Positions 1 through 11,184 of a stretch of 64,000 bases of DNA are shown here, piece by piece. The notes beneath the pieces were generated by a model, which worked only from the letters and a program-made list of their open reading frames with translations, searched no databases and was not told where the DNA came from. Source of the stretch: Eledone cirrhosa (Eukaryota; Mollusca; Cephalopoda; Octopoda; Eledonidae); NCBI GenBank assembly GCA_964016885.1, contig OZ024743.1:16807972-16871971 (forward strand), written 5' to 3'. Every line of letters begins with the position of its first letter. Position 1 is the stretch's first letter. Both the position numbers and the translations under genes were made by a program.

Positions 1-41
1 CAGTTATGATTGAAGTTAATACTAATTCTTTTATATATACT

Positions 42-75
<34 letters not shown>

Positions 76-218
76 TAGCGTTCAAATTTATTATTATTTC
101 TATATATATATATATAAGAATTAAAATACTAGAGTGTGTTGGAGTTAAACACCCTTTTCATATTATAGAAATGACAGTAAAGGTATAGCTCAATGTAATT
201 AAACAGAGCCGAAGAAAT
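1..218. other. AT-rich sequence with short (TA)n tracts, no gene
   Basis: Contains (TA)n runs at about 40-67 and 101-116. The only open frame here is a low-complexity Tyr/Ile product of the microsatellite. No coding or RNA signal was seen. Confidence 0.8.
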
Positions 219-257
219 ATGAAAATAAACCAAAGAAGCCTTCAATATGTCAAAAGT

Positions 258-311
258 CTTTATTAGCCAACAATGTTTCGTCCTATTAAGGACTTATCAG
301 GGCAATTAAAG
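258..311 (-). ncRNA. Degenerate hammerhead ribozyme, minus-strand arm
   Basis: Mirror image of the + strand ribozyme in the same palindrome. The minus strand reads CUGAUAA at 300-294 where the core needs CUGANGA, so the invariant G8 is changed to A. Stem II and the following GAAAC are kept. Loss of G8 is expected to abolish or strongly reduce cleavage, so this is a relic. Confidence 0.55.
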
Positions 312-349
312 CTATAAGAAGCACTATTGACAGATAGTGCTTCTTATAG

Positions 350-403
350 CTTTAGTTGCCCTGATGAGTCCTTAATAGGACGAAACATTGTTGGCTAATA
401 AAG
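350..403 (+). ncRNA. Type I hammerhead ribozyme candidate
   Basis: All core elements are present in order. CUGAUGA is at 361-367. Stem II is GUCC 368-371 paired with GGAC 378-381, with a 6 nt loop. GAAA is at 382-385. Stem III is a 2 bp stem (A385-C386 with G390-U391) closed by 3 nt. The cleavage triplet GUU ends at 392. Stem I forms from GCC 358-360 with GGC 393-395, then a 3x3 internal loop, then CUUUA 350-354 with UAAAG 399-403. Very short stem III and an internal loop in stem I are typical of type I hammerheads in animal PLEs and retrozymes, which often work as dimers. The stem II sequence also resembles that of the schistosome satellite hammerhead, from memory. Activity is inferred, not shown. 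Confidence 0.8.
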
Positions 404-440
404 ACTGTTGATGTATTGAAGGCTTGTTTGGTTTATTTTC

Positions 441-442
<2 letters not shown>

Positions 443-496
<54 letters not shown>

Positions 497-500
497 TGTA
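443..500. repeat. (TA)n microsatellite
   Basis: Uninterrupted TA dinucleotides separating the hammerhead palindrome from the next interspersed repeat. Confidence 0.95.
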
Positions 501-623
501 ACTAGGAACAAGAATGACCCCATACTTAGGGTAATACTTGTTACTATTAGCCACTCTACTACCCTAAGTATTGAGTACTTTCCTGCGTTAGGGTCCATCT
601 CGTTCCAACCACATTTCCTTCGT

Positions 624-626
<3 letters not shown>
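501..626 (-). repeat. Interspersed repeat ending CCTTCGTTATATA, copy 1
   Basis: Shares long blocks with 11971-12166, 12271-12410 and 54741-54945: a block reading ACCCTAAGTATTGAGTACTT and an end reading TTTCCTTCGTTATATA, which always abuts (TA)n. This copy lacks the GC-rich palindromic arm found in two of the others. It has no coding capacity. The family is not one I can name. Confidence 0.7.
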
Positions 627-852
<226 letters not shown>

Positions 853-882
853 GAATAAATGCTCTGAAATAGCGATATATAT

Positions 883-1107
883 GTGAATATAGACATAGAA
901 TATTCGAAAATATTCTGTATGTTTATAATAAACATTTTGAAGACCTAATCGCTAAGACCTAAGAATGAAACGCGTAGATTACTTCCCTTGCTTTTATCGA
1001 GAATCTAATTGTAATACGTGACGTATTCTATTCTATAGCTATTAGGTCTTCAAAATGTTTATTATAAACATACAGAATATTTTCGAATATTCTATGTCTA
1101 TATTCAC
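883..1107. repeat. Perfect 67 bp inverted repeat with 91 nt loop
   Basis: Arms 883-949 and 1041-1107 are exact reverse complements over all 67 positions, around a loop at 950-1040. (TA)n lies on both sides. No transposase or other protein is encoded and no hammerhead core was found in the loop. Its total length (225 bp) almost equals that of the hammerhead palindrome at 219-442. It could be a hairpin-type non-autonomous element or a PLE-derived terminal dimer. Confidence 0.85.
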
Positions 1108-1823
<716 letters not shown>

Positions 1824-1874
1824 AAATATAAGTATGTACATGTACATACATATATGTATACAGACGTACAGTAG

Positions 1875-1914
<40 letters not shown>

Positions 1915-2795
1915 CATTCACACATATATATATGTACGTATGGATTCACCGAACATTTATTATAATGCTCAGTGTGTTTGTAAACAAACATCCCGTATTA
2001 AGCCGAAGAGTCCAGCAACCATCTTTGCTCGTTTGTTCAACACTGTCAAAGGAACGCTGTACTAGTTTCAAGCTTATTAGCTATCGTCAGCAACGTATAC
2101 CTTCCTGCCAGATTGTTCAACGTATATTCTTACCTTATGCATATCAACGGGAGAGTAGCCCAATTTTCATATCAAGTGGGTTAATCGGCCGGGTGCACCG
2201 AAATCCATAAACGGAAAAAATGAAACGATATTTCATTTCCCACTCTTAGTACGGCTGTTACTTAAATATATGTATGTACACGTACATACATATATGTATA
2301 CAGACGTACAGTAGTATGTATATATATATATATACATACATGCACACATATATATATGTACGTTTGGATTCACCGCACATTTATTATAATGCTCGGTGTG
2401 TTTGTAAACCAATATCCCGTATTAAGCCGTAGTGTCCTGCAACCATCGTTGCTCGTTTATCCAACACTGGCAACGTATACCTTTCTGCCAGATTGTTGAA
2501 CGTATATACTTACCTTATGCATATCAACGGGAGAGTAGCCCAATTTGCATATCGAGAGGGTTAATCGGCCGAGTGGACCGAAAACGATAAACAGAAAAAA
2601 TGAAACGAAATTTCATTTCCCACTCTTAGTTCCACTGTTACTTAAATATAAGTATGTACACGTACATACATATATGTATACAGACGTACAGTAGTATGTA
2701 TATATATATACATACATGCACAAATATATATATGTACGTATGGATTCACCGAACATTTATTATAATGCTCGGTATGTTTGTATATATATATATAT
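1824..2795. repeat. Tandem repeat, 380-440 bp units, about 2.4 copies
   Basis: Unit starts at 1824, 2264 and 2644 share the same order of blocks: a TATGTACxTGTACATACATA palindrome-like start, a CAGACGTACAGTAG block, a short TA/CA tract, then a block reading GGATTCACCG followed by CATTTATTATAATGCTC. Unit 1 is about 440 bp. Unit 2 is about 380 bp because it lacks an internal block present in unit 1 near 2048-2090. Unit 3 breaks off near 2771 in a TA tract. No hammerhead core or coding frame was found, so this is best read as a small satellite-like array. Confidence 0.8.
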
Positions 2796-2959
2796 ATACA
2801 TATTACTGTACGTTTATTTTATTAACCTCATTGCTAGTTCTTTCTATTCTATTCCTAAATGTGATCCTATACAAGGGGCAGATCTCATTTATATCATTAT
2901 TTACAAATTTTCCAATTTGGTTCTGGCTCCTCTATATACTCTGATATTGTCTCTCTGAT

Positions 2960-3869
2960 TGTAGCCAGAGAACTGCATACGGTGGATGAAGTGTTGTATG
3001 TGTCTCTCTAATACTTTGGTGTTGCACATGCGGGACACTTTCCTCATTACCCTTACTAAATCCGCAATCAGTATTTGGTTTGTTCTGAAACAGCTGAGTT
3101 TCTGTGGATCTGGTATTTGGAATTCATGGGTTTGGCATAATGGGAATGGAGGATTTGTTTTTTGTTATTAATTGTTTCTAGCAAGAGCGCCGTGTCTAGT
3201 ACAGGTAATCGATGGTTGGGGTCTTTGCTTAGGTAGTCTATAGTAACTTTGATACTCTGGTGGATGGAGTGAGCCATTTGTTTGATGCGTCCATGGTGTT
3301 TTTCTCTAATTCCTGACTGTTCTCTCTTGGGGGCTTTTTTACTACGATGTTGATATCATCAACGTAGCGGGAGTACATAAGCAGAGTTAAGAGATTGTTG
3401 TCTTCTAATTGTACTTAAGTCTTGTGTCCCATCATACCATAAATATGTTAGCTATGTCGCCTGCATTGCTAACGCCAATGGCTGCTCCCTCCTCTTGGGC
3501 ATATGTTTTTCCATTAAATGTTAACGTATGTTCCTTAAGGGTTCGTTTTATACTGGCCCCCACAGCATGCGCAATCATTTTCTTTAGTTCAGCATGGTTT
3601 TCGGGGGTCCTTATGGCTCTGGTCCACCTGTTCCATCTTTCTGTGTGGGTTTTGTTGGCCATTGAGGTTAGCCCACAACACACACAACACACACAACAAC
3701 AAGATGGCGTAGGACAGAACAAAGGAGAGGCACAAAATAACAAATAAAGAAAATAATCCCCAGCTACTGAAGAGGTCACAGCCTGTGTGACGAAAGAACT
3801 TTGACAATATGTGAACAACCATCCGGTTATAGAACTAACGAACCGACCAACCGCAAATTTATAATACAT
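2960..3869 (-). pseudogene. Decayed reverse transcriptase fragment (YVDD)
   Basis: The minus strand encodes pieces of a reverse transcriptase spread over shifted frames. First comes a segment with GKTYAQEEGAAIGVSNAGDIA (about 3432-3560), then SRYVDDINIVV (about 3345-3380), which matches the catalytic palm motif. Next is a piece with DYLSKDPNHRLPVLDTALLLE, then KPMNSKYQIHRNSA (about 3090-3240). Stops and at least two frameshifts separate the pieces, so it is inactive. The order (palm motif, then PVLD, then a conserved KPM..K..IHRNSA block) is seen in Penelope-like and related invertebrate reverse transcriptases. I do not assign the clade firmly. Confidence 0.65.
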
Positions 3870-3991
3870 TGAAGTGAATCAAATGGTGCGTATGTTTCTT
3901 ATTTGCAACATGACCCTCCCAAAGTATAACAATATCAGTTTGAACACACGTTTTCGATAAGGAATCTTGCAAAACAAATTCAAAAACGAAA

Positions 3992-4023
<32 letters not shown>

Positions 4024-4096
4024 CGTAGGTCCCGGGTTGAGTCGGGGATAACCACAGTAAGTAAGGTACTCAATACATGGCAGAGTAAACATTTTT
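3870..4096. other. Gene-free spacer with (TA)n
   Basis: Contains a short (TA)n array at about 3993-4022. No gene was seen. Confidence 0.7.
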
Positions 4097-4112
4097 TTTA
4101 TTTTATAGAAGG

Positions 4113-4163
4113 AGCTTCTACAGGACTAGTACTGTTTCATTCAGATGAAATCTTCAGGAAGCA
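4113..4163 (-). ncRNA. Hammerhead ribozyme candidate, minus-strand copy
   Basis: Because the arms are exact complements, the minus strand carries the same core as 4178-4228: CUGAAGA at 4157-4151, a weak stem II, GAAAC, a 4 bp stem III and a GUA triplet. Stem I keeps at least 5 bp; the sixth pair falls in the palindrome loop. Folding into the ribozyme competes with folding of the whole 66 bp hairpin. Confidence 0.55.
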
Positions 4164-4177
4164 GTTAATAAATCTTT

Positions 4178-4228
4178 AGCTTCCTGAAGATTTCATCTGA
4201 ATGAAACAGTACTAGTCCTGTAGAAGCT
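4178..4228 (+). ncRNA. Hammerhead ribozyme candidate, plus-strand copy
   Basis: CUGAAGA at 4184-4190 fits the invariant CUGANGA. Stem II is UUC 4192-4194 with GAA 4199-4201, closed by 4 nt. The normally G-C first pair of stem II is a U-U mismatch (4191 and 4202). GAAA is at 4203-4206. Stem III is ACAG 4206-4209 with CUGU 4218-4221 around 8 nt, and the cleavage triplet GUA ends at 4222. Stem I is a perfect 6 bp helix, AGCUUC 4178-4183 with GAAGCU 4223-4228. Every invariant core nucleotide is present, but the weak stem II lowers confidence in activity. Confidence 0.6.
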
Positions 4229-4244
4229 CCTTCTATAAAATAAA

Positions 4245-4690
4245 TATATATATATATATATATGGTAAATTTATTTAAGTCGTTTGGAAGCATCGACAAT
4301 GCAGATGGGTAAATCTCCGGGTAACAAGATATTCAAAACAACGGACAGCCGCGGACACGTTCCGCACCTTTCCGACAGACCGAGAAAAAACCCCAGTTGA
4401 TGGATGTGAATCCGAAATAAATAGGGACAATTAAATCTCTCCCAAGGTAACTCTATCTCGTGTTGTTATTTTTATTTTTATCCTTTACGCTCTTTCCTAC
4501 ATTCTTCTACACGTTACAGTCGTCTACACGCCACGCATCTCAACGTACACCCGCTTACATCTCTCTCTCCACCACCGGATCATGTTAGCCGGAATTCTAC
4601 CCATCTGACTTGTCGAGGCTACCAAACGACTTGAAGAAATTTACCTTATTATTCCACAATGCTTCAAGCAAACTTCAATACTCTCTTATA

Positions 4691-4733
<43 letters not shown>
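4245..4733. other. Gene-free stretch bounded by (TA)n arrays
   Basis: (TA)n at about 4244-4262 and 4686-4733. Between them is anonymous sequence with no supported frame. It ends at the left arm of the PLE inverted repeat. Confidence 0.7.
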
Positions 4734-4737
<4 letters not shown>

Positions 4738-6561
4738 TAAAAGAGAAAACACAGGTAAGCATTAAGTGAAGGATTTTTCCAGGTATATACGACCGTTTCA
4801 CTAGTAAGTGCAACCTTATATTGCTATACTGCAAATAGCAGTCACTCAATTATAATTGTTGTTCACGTCCAAATTTTCAAAATAGTGAGTAATATACTCG
4901 TGAAATAGTTTTAATATATAGAGAAAAACATTTTTTGGAATTGTATTTACTAGTATAGAGAGATAGGAAGAGGAATTAGAAGGTGAGGGGACAAACGTAA
5001 TAGTATAGAGAGAGAGGAAGGGGGAGAAGAGTTAGGAAGAAGAGTGACAAACTGAGATGGGGGAGGTGTATAGGTGGAAGGATTCCTTGATCAGTTTTGA
5101 TACGTAGACTTCATGTCGTCGGTTGTAGTGAGTGAAAGCGAATTAAATTGATCATAGTGGGAGGGATGGAGAGAGAGAGAGAGAAATAACTTGGGTGAGA
5201 TATAAAGAGATAAATATATATATATATAAAATAATGATAAAGATAATAATGACAAAAATAAAAACAAAGAAGAGGGGAGAAAGAAGAAAAGAAAAGATAG
5301 CCAAAATAGGGAGTGAAGAAAGGAAGAAAACGAAGAAATAGAAGAGGAATGAAGGAGAAGGGAGGGATATAGTTATTGTTTTTTGTGGGTAATTAAAGGG
5401 GTTAGATACAAAAAGAGGGTATAAAGTCTAAGTATATGCAGTGTTTCAGTTGGTAGTAAGAGGTTAAAGGTTCGATTTGCACTTGTAGTGCGAAAACTTT
5501 CTTTGAGCCTATGGTTACAATAAATTGATCTTTCGATTTTATTGTTGAGTAACTTATTCTTCGAACTCAAAATGTGGAACAGCTCATGAATCGAGAGCTT
5601 ATCATACCACTCCGATATGGGGCGTGTTCGATAATGTTTTCCACTTCAGGGTGTATTGATGGTTACTTTCCCTCAGTTGCCAGATCTTGTTTGCAAGGAT
5701 AGTTACATAACGATGCTAGGAATCTTTCATTGCGTATCGGTGTGTATAGCAACGGGCTTTAAATGTATTCCCAGTCGTCCGTTGTAATACCATTTCTGGT
5801 TGTCTGATTCCACTGTGCATTGGTAAACCAGGTTAGACTGAATACATTCATTATGTAATGGACAGGTTTCAGGTAGGTGACAGTTACAAATGTTGTCATG
5901 AGCAACTTTGGCATTATTGGTGGGCTGCGATGCCTGTACAAGTGTGTTACGTTTTGTTTGCCTATTAGTGGGTGGTTGTGTATTAAATATTCTGTTGTGT
6001 TCAATGGTGATTGTATTGTTATTATTATAAATTTGTGTTCTTGGGTTGTTTTGTATCTTTTTAGCGTTAAGTATCTTGATGTGTGCCTCTATATTTGGTG
6101 CCGTGGAGTAAGATAGTCTAATAGATTTAGTGTTAAGGATTTTGCTGTATCTATGTGAATCTGGAAAGTGCTTATTTATTATTCTAAATAAGGTAGATGG
6201 TAGGTTAGTACTAATAAAGGTGTTAAATATGGGGTTATACCAAATATATATTCTACTGCGTGACTTGTTTGATTTCGATGTATTTTTATTTACCGTATAA
6301 TTTGTAGTTCTATGCGTAAATGCGTGTATGTGTGTTTCCGGAGTTGTGTTATGCGTGTTTGTGTGCGCTTTGCGGAGGCTTTCATCTATATATTCTACTC
6401 TATCTAAATGGCCTGCTTTTTCTAATGCCGTATTGTAGCATTATGCATGTTCCTCCAATATTTGTCGGTTAGACGAGAGGCGGGTGATCCTAAAGGATAT
6501 GCTGCGTGGAATGGATTTAATTATGGATAGTGGGTGGTTTGAGTTACATTTGATGTATGCT
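4734..6561 (-). mobile_element. PLE inverted arm (partial copy with decayed GIY-YIG region)
   Basis: This 1.8 kb arm is the reverse complement, with a few percent mismatch and small indels, of 7022-8832. Read on the minus strand it holds the end of the PLE coding region (5759-6004 matches 7555-7800 of the other arm), stops and frameshifts included, followed by the long pyrimidine-rich 3' region and an end reading CTCTTTTATAC. It lacks the reverse transcriptase portion. The 3' ends of the two copies point outward, a head-to-head arrangement often seen in PLEs. Confidence 0.8.
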
Positions 6562-7300
6562 CTATATCCCCCACATTGGATAAAGCCTTAGCATTCGCCA
6601 AAGCCAATTCTGACCTAACAGACGACGAGATAAAAATCATGCTAGCTGCTAGGAAAACAATAATTTAATTTGAAAACGCCTATTGGGAACGTAAGGATAG
6701 ATTAAATAACTTTGACAGCACGATGGGGGCTAACGACTCGGCTCAAGTCACAGATTTAGTAGGTATTTACATAGCCCATAGTTTACAGAGTGAGTTTAGC
6801 GCCCTTCACGGTGGGATCTACAGAGACAACGCCCTTCTTCTAGTTAAGAACCTAAATAACCAGAGCATATAAAGACTACGTAAGAATATTAGATGGACTC
6901 TCGGGAAACTAGGCCTTATCATAATGTATGAGTATAGAATTAAAACAGTTAACTTTCTAGACGCGACGCTTAACCTAAATACGGGACTTATAAGACCTTT
7001 TCACAAGATTAATGAAAACTTCGCATACATCAACTGTAACTGAAACCACCCACTATCGATAATTAAATCCATTCCACGCAGCGTATACCTTAGGATCTCC
7101 CGCCTCTCGTCTAACCGACAAATCTTCGAGGAACATGCAGAATACTACAATACCGCATTAGACAAGGCAGGATACTTAGATAGAGTAGAATATATAGATG
7201 AAAGCCTCCGCAAAGCGCACACGAACACGCATAACACAAACTTCGGAAACACACGCACACACGCATTTACGCATAGCACTACACATTATACGGTAAATAG
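6562..7300 (+). pseudogene. PLE reverse transcriptase, C-terminal part, broken
   Basis: Translation gives DLVGIYIAHSLQSEFSALHG, then after stops VNFLDATLNLNTGLIRPF, a block HPLSIIKSIPRSVYLRISRL and IFEEHAEYYNTALDKAGY. The order (palm end with FLD, K/RPF, HP..I..SIP..V..R.SRLSS, then F.E....Y..AL...GY) is characteristic of the C-terminal part of Penelope-like reverse transcriptases. Several stop codons interrupt the frame (for example near 6869 and 7041). The N-terminal part and the catalytic aspartates are missing. Confidence 0.75.
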
Positions 7301-7609
7301 AAATACAACATCGAAATAAAACATGTCATGCAGTAGAAAATATATTAGTACTAACCTACCCTCTACCTTCTTTAGAATAATAAATAAGCACTTTCCAGAT
7401 TCACATAGATACAGCAAAATCCTTAACACTAAATCTATTAGACTATCTTACTCCACGGCACCAAATATAGAGGCACACATCAAGATGCTTAACGCTAAAA
7501 AGATACAAAAGAACACCAGAACACAAATGTATAACAATAACAATACAATCACCATTGGACACAACAGAATATCTAATAGACAACCACCCATTAATAGGCA
7601 AACAAAATA

Positions 7610-8069
7610 GAACACACTTGTACAGGTATCGCAGCCCACCAATAATGCCAAAGTTGCCCATGACAAGAATTGTAAATGTCACCTACCTGAAACCTGGCCA
7701 TTACATAATGAATGTATGCAGTCTAACCTGGTTTACCAATGCACAGTGGTATCAGACAACCAGAAATGGTATTACATCGGAGCGACTGGGAATACATTTA
7801 AAGCCCGTTGGTATACACACCGTTACGCAATTAAACATTCCCACCATCGTTATGTAATTACCCTTGCAAACAAGACCTGGCAACTGAGGGAAAGTAACCA
7901 TCAATACACCCTGAAGTGGAAAAAATTATCGAACGCGCCCCCATATCGGAGTGGTATGAGACGATCTCGATTATGTGACCTTGAGCTGTTCCACATTTTG
8001 AGTTCGAAGAATAAGTTACTCAACAATAAAATCGAAAGATCATTTTATTATAACCATAGGCTCAAATAA
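7610..8069 (+). pseudogene. PLE GIY-YIG endonuclease domain
   Basis: The frame ending at 8069 reads through CKCHLPETWPL and CMQSNLVYQC, then WYYIGATGNTFKARWYTH, which carries the YIG motif, the catalytic Arg of the KAR segment and a His. LANKTWQL and a basic, Asn-rich tail follow. This is the single-strand-nicking nuclease that PLEs use for target-primed insertion. The last 118 codons (7716-8069) are open. Upstream stops separate the domain from the reverse transcriptase, so it is a remnant. Confidence 0.75.
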
Positions 8070-8832
8070 AAGTTTTCGCACTACAAGTGCAAATCGAACC
8101 CTTAAACTCTTACTACCAACTGACAAACTGCATATAATTAGACATTATACCCTCTTATTGTATCTAACCCCTTTAATTACCCACAAAACCAATAACTATA
8201 TCCCTCCCTTCTCCTTCATTCCTCTTCTATTTCTTCGTTTTCTTCCTTTCTTCCCCTCCCCATTTTGGCTATCTTTTCTTTTCTTCTTTTTCCCGCCTTC
8301 TTTGCTTTTATTTTTGTAATTATTATCTTTATCTTTATTTTTTATATATATATTATTCTCTTTATATCTCCCTCCTCTCTTTCTCTCTCTCTCTCCATCC
8401 CTCCTACTATGATGAATTTAATTCTCTTTAACTCACTACAACCGACGACATGAAGTCTACGTATCAAAACTGATCAAGGAATCCTTCCACCTATACCCCT
8501 CCCTCCATCTCAGTTTGTCCCTCTACTTCCTAACTCTTCTACCATTTCCTCTCTCTATATACTATTACGTTTGTCCCCTCACCTTCTAATTCCTCTTCCT
8601 CTCTCTCTATACTAGTAAATACAATTCCAAAAGATGTTTTTCTCTATATATTAAAACTATTTCACGAGTAACTTACTCACTATTTTGAAAACTTGGACGT
8701 GAACAACAATTATAATTGAGTGGCTGCTATTTGCAGTATAGCAATATAAGGTTTCACTTACCAATGAAACGGTCGTAAAAACCTGGATAAAATCCTTCTC
8801 TTAATGCTTACCTGTGTTTTCTCTTTTATACT

Positions 8833-9520
<688 letters not shown>

Positions 9521-9522
9521 CG

Positions 9523-9577
<55 letters not shown>

Positions 9578-9585
9578 TTATATAA

Positions 9586-9636
<51 letters not shown>

Positions 9637-9673
9637 CATGTGTGTGTGTGTGTATGTATATATAGTGTATGTA

Positions 9674-9710
<37 letters not shown>

Positions 9711-9712
9711 GG
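9521..9712. repeat. (TA)n/(TG)n microsatellite
   Basis: TA arrays at about 9530-9575, 9590-9630 and 9685-9710 with a TG tract near 9640-9655. Confidence 0.95.
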
Positions 9713-10619
9713 AATGCACCTGAGCCTGTGTTTGTGCGTTGACATACACACATATGTACTTTATGCCGATATAGGAATTGTAGTCCTTTGCATTTGTAGA
9801 TTTTGACACTCAGGTTTTTGGTGTTTTACATCCACTTTTGTCTCATGTGCTCTTACAACGCCCCACCCGATAATCGCGTAAGAATTGTAATTCTTTATAC
9901 TTCTGACACACAGGTTTCCTACTTCAGTTAATATTGTTCAAATCTCTCAAATTTTGATATTGGTAGTAACACACACGCATTTTTTTTTTTTATTTGTTTG
10001 GCACCCCCACCACTTTAAATGGTGGCAGGATAGATGCCAACCCACACACACATTCTTCTTAAACATTGCAGCAGCACACTAAAACTGACCTACAGCCTGA
10101 CCCCTTAACACCACTACCACTACCAACACAATGGAGGAGGTCAACTGTACCTAAACAAAATCTACTACAACAGAATGTCTTGCCTCACAAAACTTTCTAT
10201 AAACTCTTCACTAAAGAATGTTCTCACAACTGACTAATGGGAGGCCGAAATTCGTTTGCTCTAAACCATATGATTCCAGTTCCCAAGAGAAATAACAACA
10301 CTACGAGGAGATGGCCATATCGAGAGATTGACGGAGTAAAACACACTTCAACAACATGTGTTCCTGTCCTTCCCACACCAATTCGGACTGCCTAAAGAGG
10401 TCACAGCGAATGATGGCTGTCACCGAAATATATATAGCAGTATATCTATAATTTGTAATAGACGAAGTCAAATTTTACATATTAGACTTAATTATTTTAC
10501 ATTACTCCGGAGTAAACAAACCAACTAGCGTACTACGTCGAGTACTCCAATCTGCATACTAAGGTAAACAACAAACATATACTCAAGATATATATATATA
10601 TGAATGTGTTGTGTATTCT

Positions 10620-10620
<1 letters not shown>
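9713..10620. other. Gene-free stretch
   Basis: No open frame with plausible composition. A T11 tract occurs near 9980. Two short blocks near 9770 and 9885 both read GAATTGTA followed by TTCTTTA or GTCCTTT and then a CACxCAGGTTT block, a possible diverged short duplication. Nothing else was recognised. Confidence 0.6.
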
Positions 10621-10621
<1 letters not shown>

Positions 10622-10679
<58 letters not shown>

Positions 10680-10680
10680 C

Positions 10681-10715
<35 letters not shown>

Positions 10716-10720
10716 GAGAG
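10622..10720. repeat. (GA)n microsatellite
   Basis: About 100 bp of nearly pure GA dinucleotides. Arg/Glu and Ser/Leu frames across it are artefacts. Confidence 0.95.
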
Positions 10721-11115
10721 TTGATAAACAAATATTAATGGGATATGTTGATAACAATTTCGACAGTAAATTTTTTTCTCATAATATAGAGGAGAGAAAA
10801 AGAAAAATCATTTTTTTGAAATTGGGGATGGTTTTATTGACGCAAAAAATATCTAGATGCAAGCAGATTAATTTCTCTAAAAAGTGCTATGCGTAAGATA
10901 ACGGTTTGTTCAGGTGAGATATTTACTGTGATGAGGTACACATTTGAATTCCTTATTGAAATAGGATATTATGTTTCACAATGCTAGGCAAATATAATAG
11001 ATAAATAATGTATGTATAATGCCCCTGAATGAAAAAAAAAAGGATAGGCAAATATTTGGTTTGCCGGAACAACGCGTTACCGTTACTCCTACTTAATTCC
11101 ATATATATAGCCATA
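10721..11115. other. Gene-free stretch
   Basis: AT-rich, no supported coding frame. Confidence 0.6.
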
Positions 11116-11118
11116 GCA

Positions 11119-11180
<62 letters not shown>
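11116..11180. repeat. (TA)n microsatellite
   Basis: Nearly pure TA array. Confidence 0.95.

Positions 11181-11184
<4 letters not shown>

Larger units (their letters stand above)
219..442. repeat. 224 bp near-perfect palindrome in (TA)n context
   Basis: Left arm 219-327 and right arm 334-442 are reverse complements with only a few mismatches, separated by a 6 nt loop. The right arm carries an intact hammerhead ribozyme core on the + strand and the left arm a mutated one on the - strand. A (TA)n array follows directly at 443. Inverted terminal copies carrying hammerheads are a known feature of Penelope-like retroelements, so this may be a PLE terminal-repeat dimer. No PLE protein sequence lies next to it, so an autonomous retrozyme-like hairpin is the alternative. 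Confidence 0.85.
4097..4244. repeat. Perfect 66 bp palindrome carrying hammerheads on both strands
   Basis: Arms 4097-4162 and 4179-4244 are exact reverse complements; the loop is 4163-4178. Each arm, read outward, contains a hammerhead-like core. (TA)n begins right after the right arm. The reverse-transcriptase fragment at 2960-3869 lies nearby. Inverted hammerhead-bearing ends are what one expects of a PLE terminal-repeat structure. Confidence 0.9.
6562..8832 (+). mobile_element. 5'-truncated Penelope-like element
   Basis: Runs from the C-terminal part of a PLE reverse transcriptase (6562-7300) through a GIY-YIG endonuclease region (7610-8069) to an AT/pyrimidine-rich 3' region ending near 8832. 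Positions 7022-8832 pair with the inverted arm on the left; 6562-7021 is the unpaired core. Several in-frame stops and frameshifts make it non-autonomous. The 3' end reads AATGAAACGGTCGTAAAAACC, which looks like the 3' half of a hammerhead without a CUGANGA box. Confidence 0.8.

Noticed and set aside
8755..8800. GAAAC plus GGUC near the PLE 3' end with a possible stem I
   Set aside because: The stem I halves can pair, but CUGANGA and stem II are missing in both inverted arms. At most a relic.
10525..10757. Arg/Glu and Ser/Leu open frames
   Set aside because: Products of a (GA)n microsatellite.
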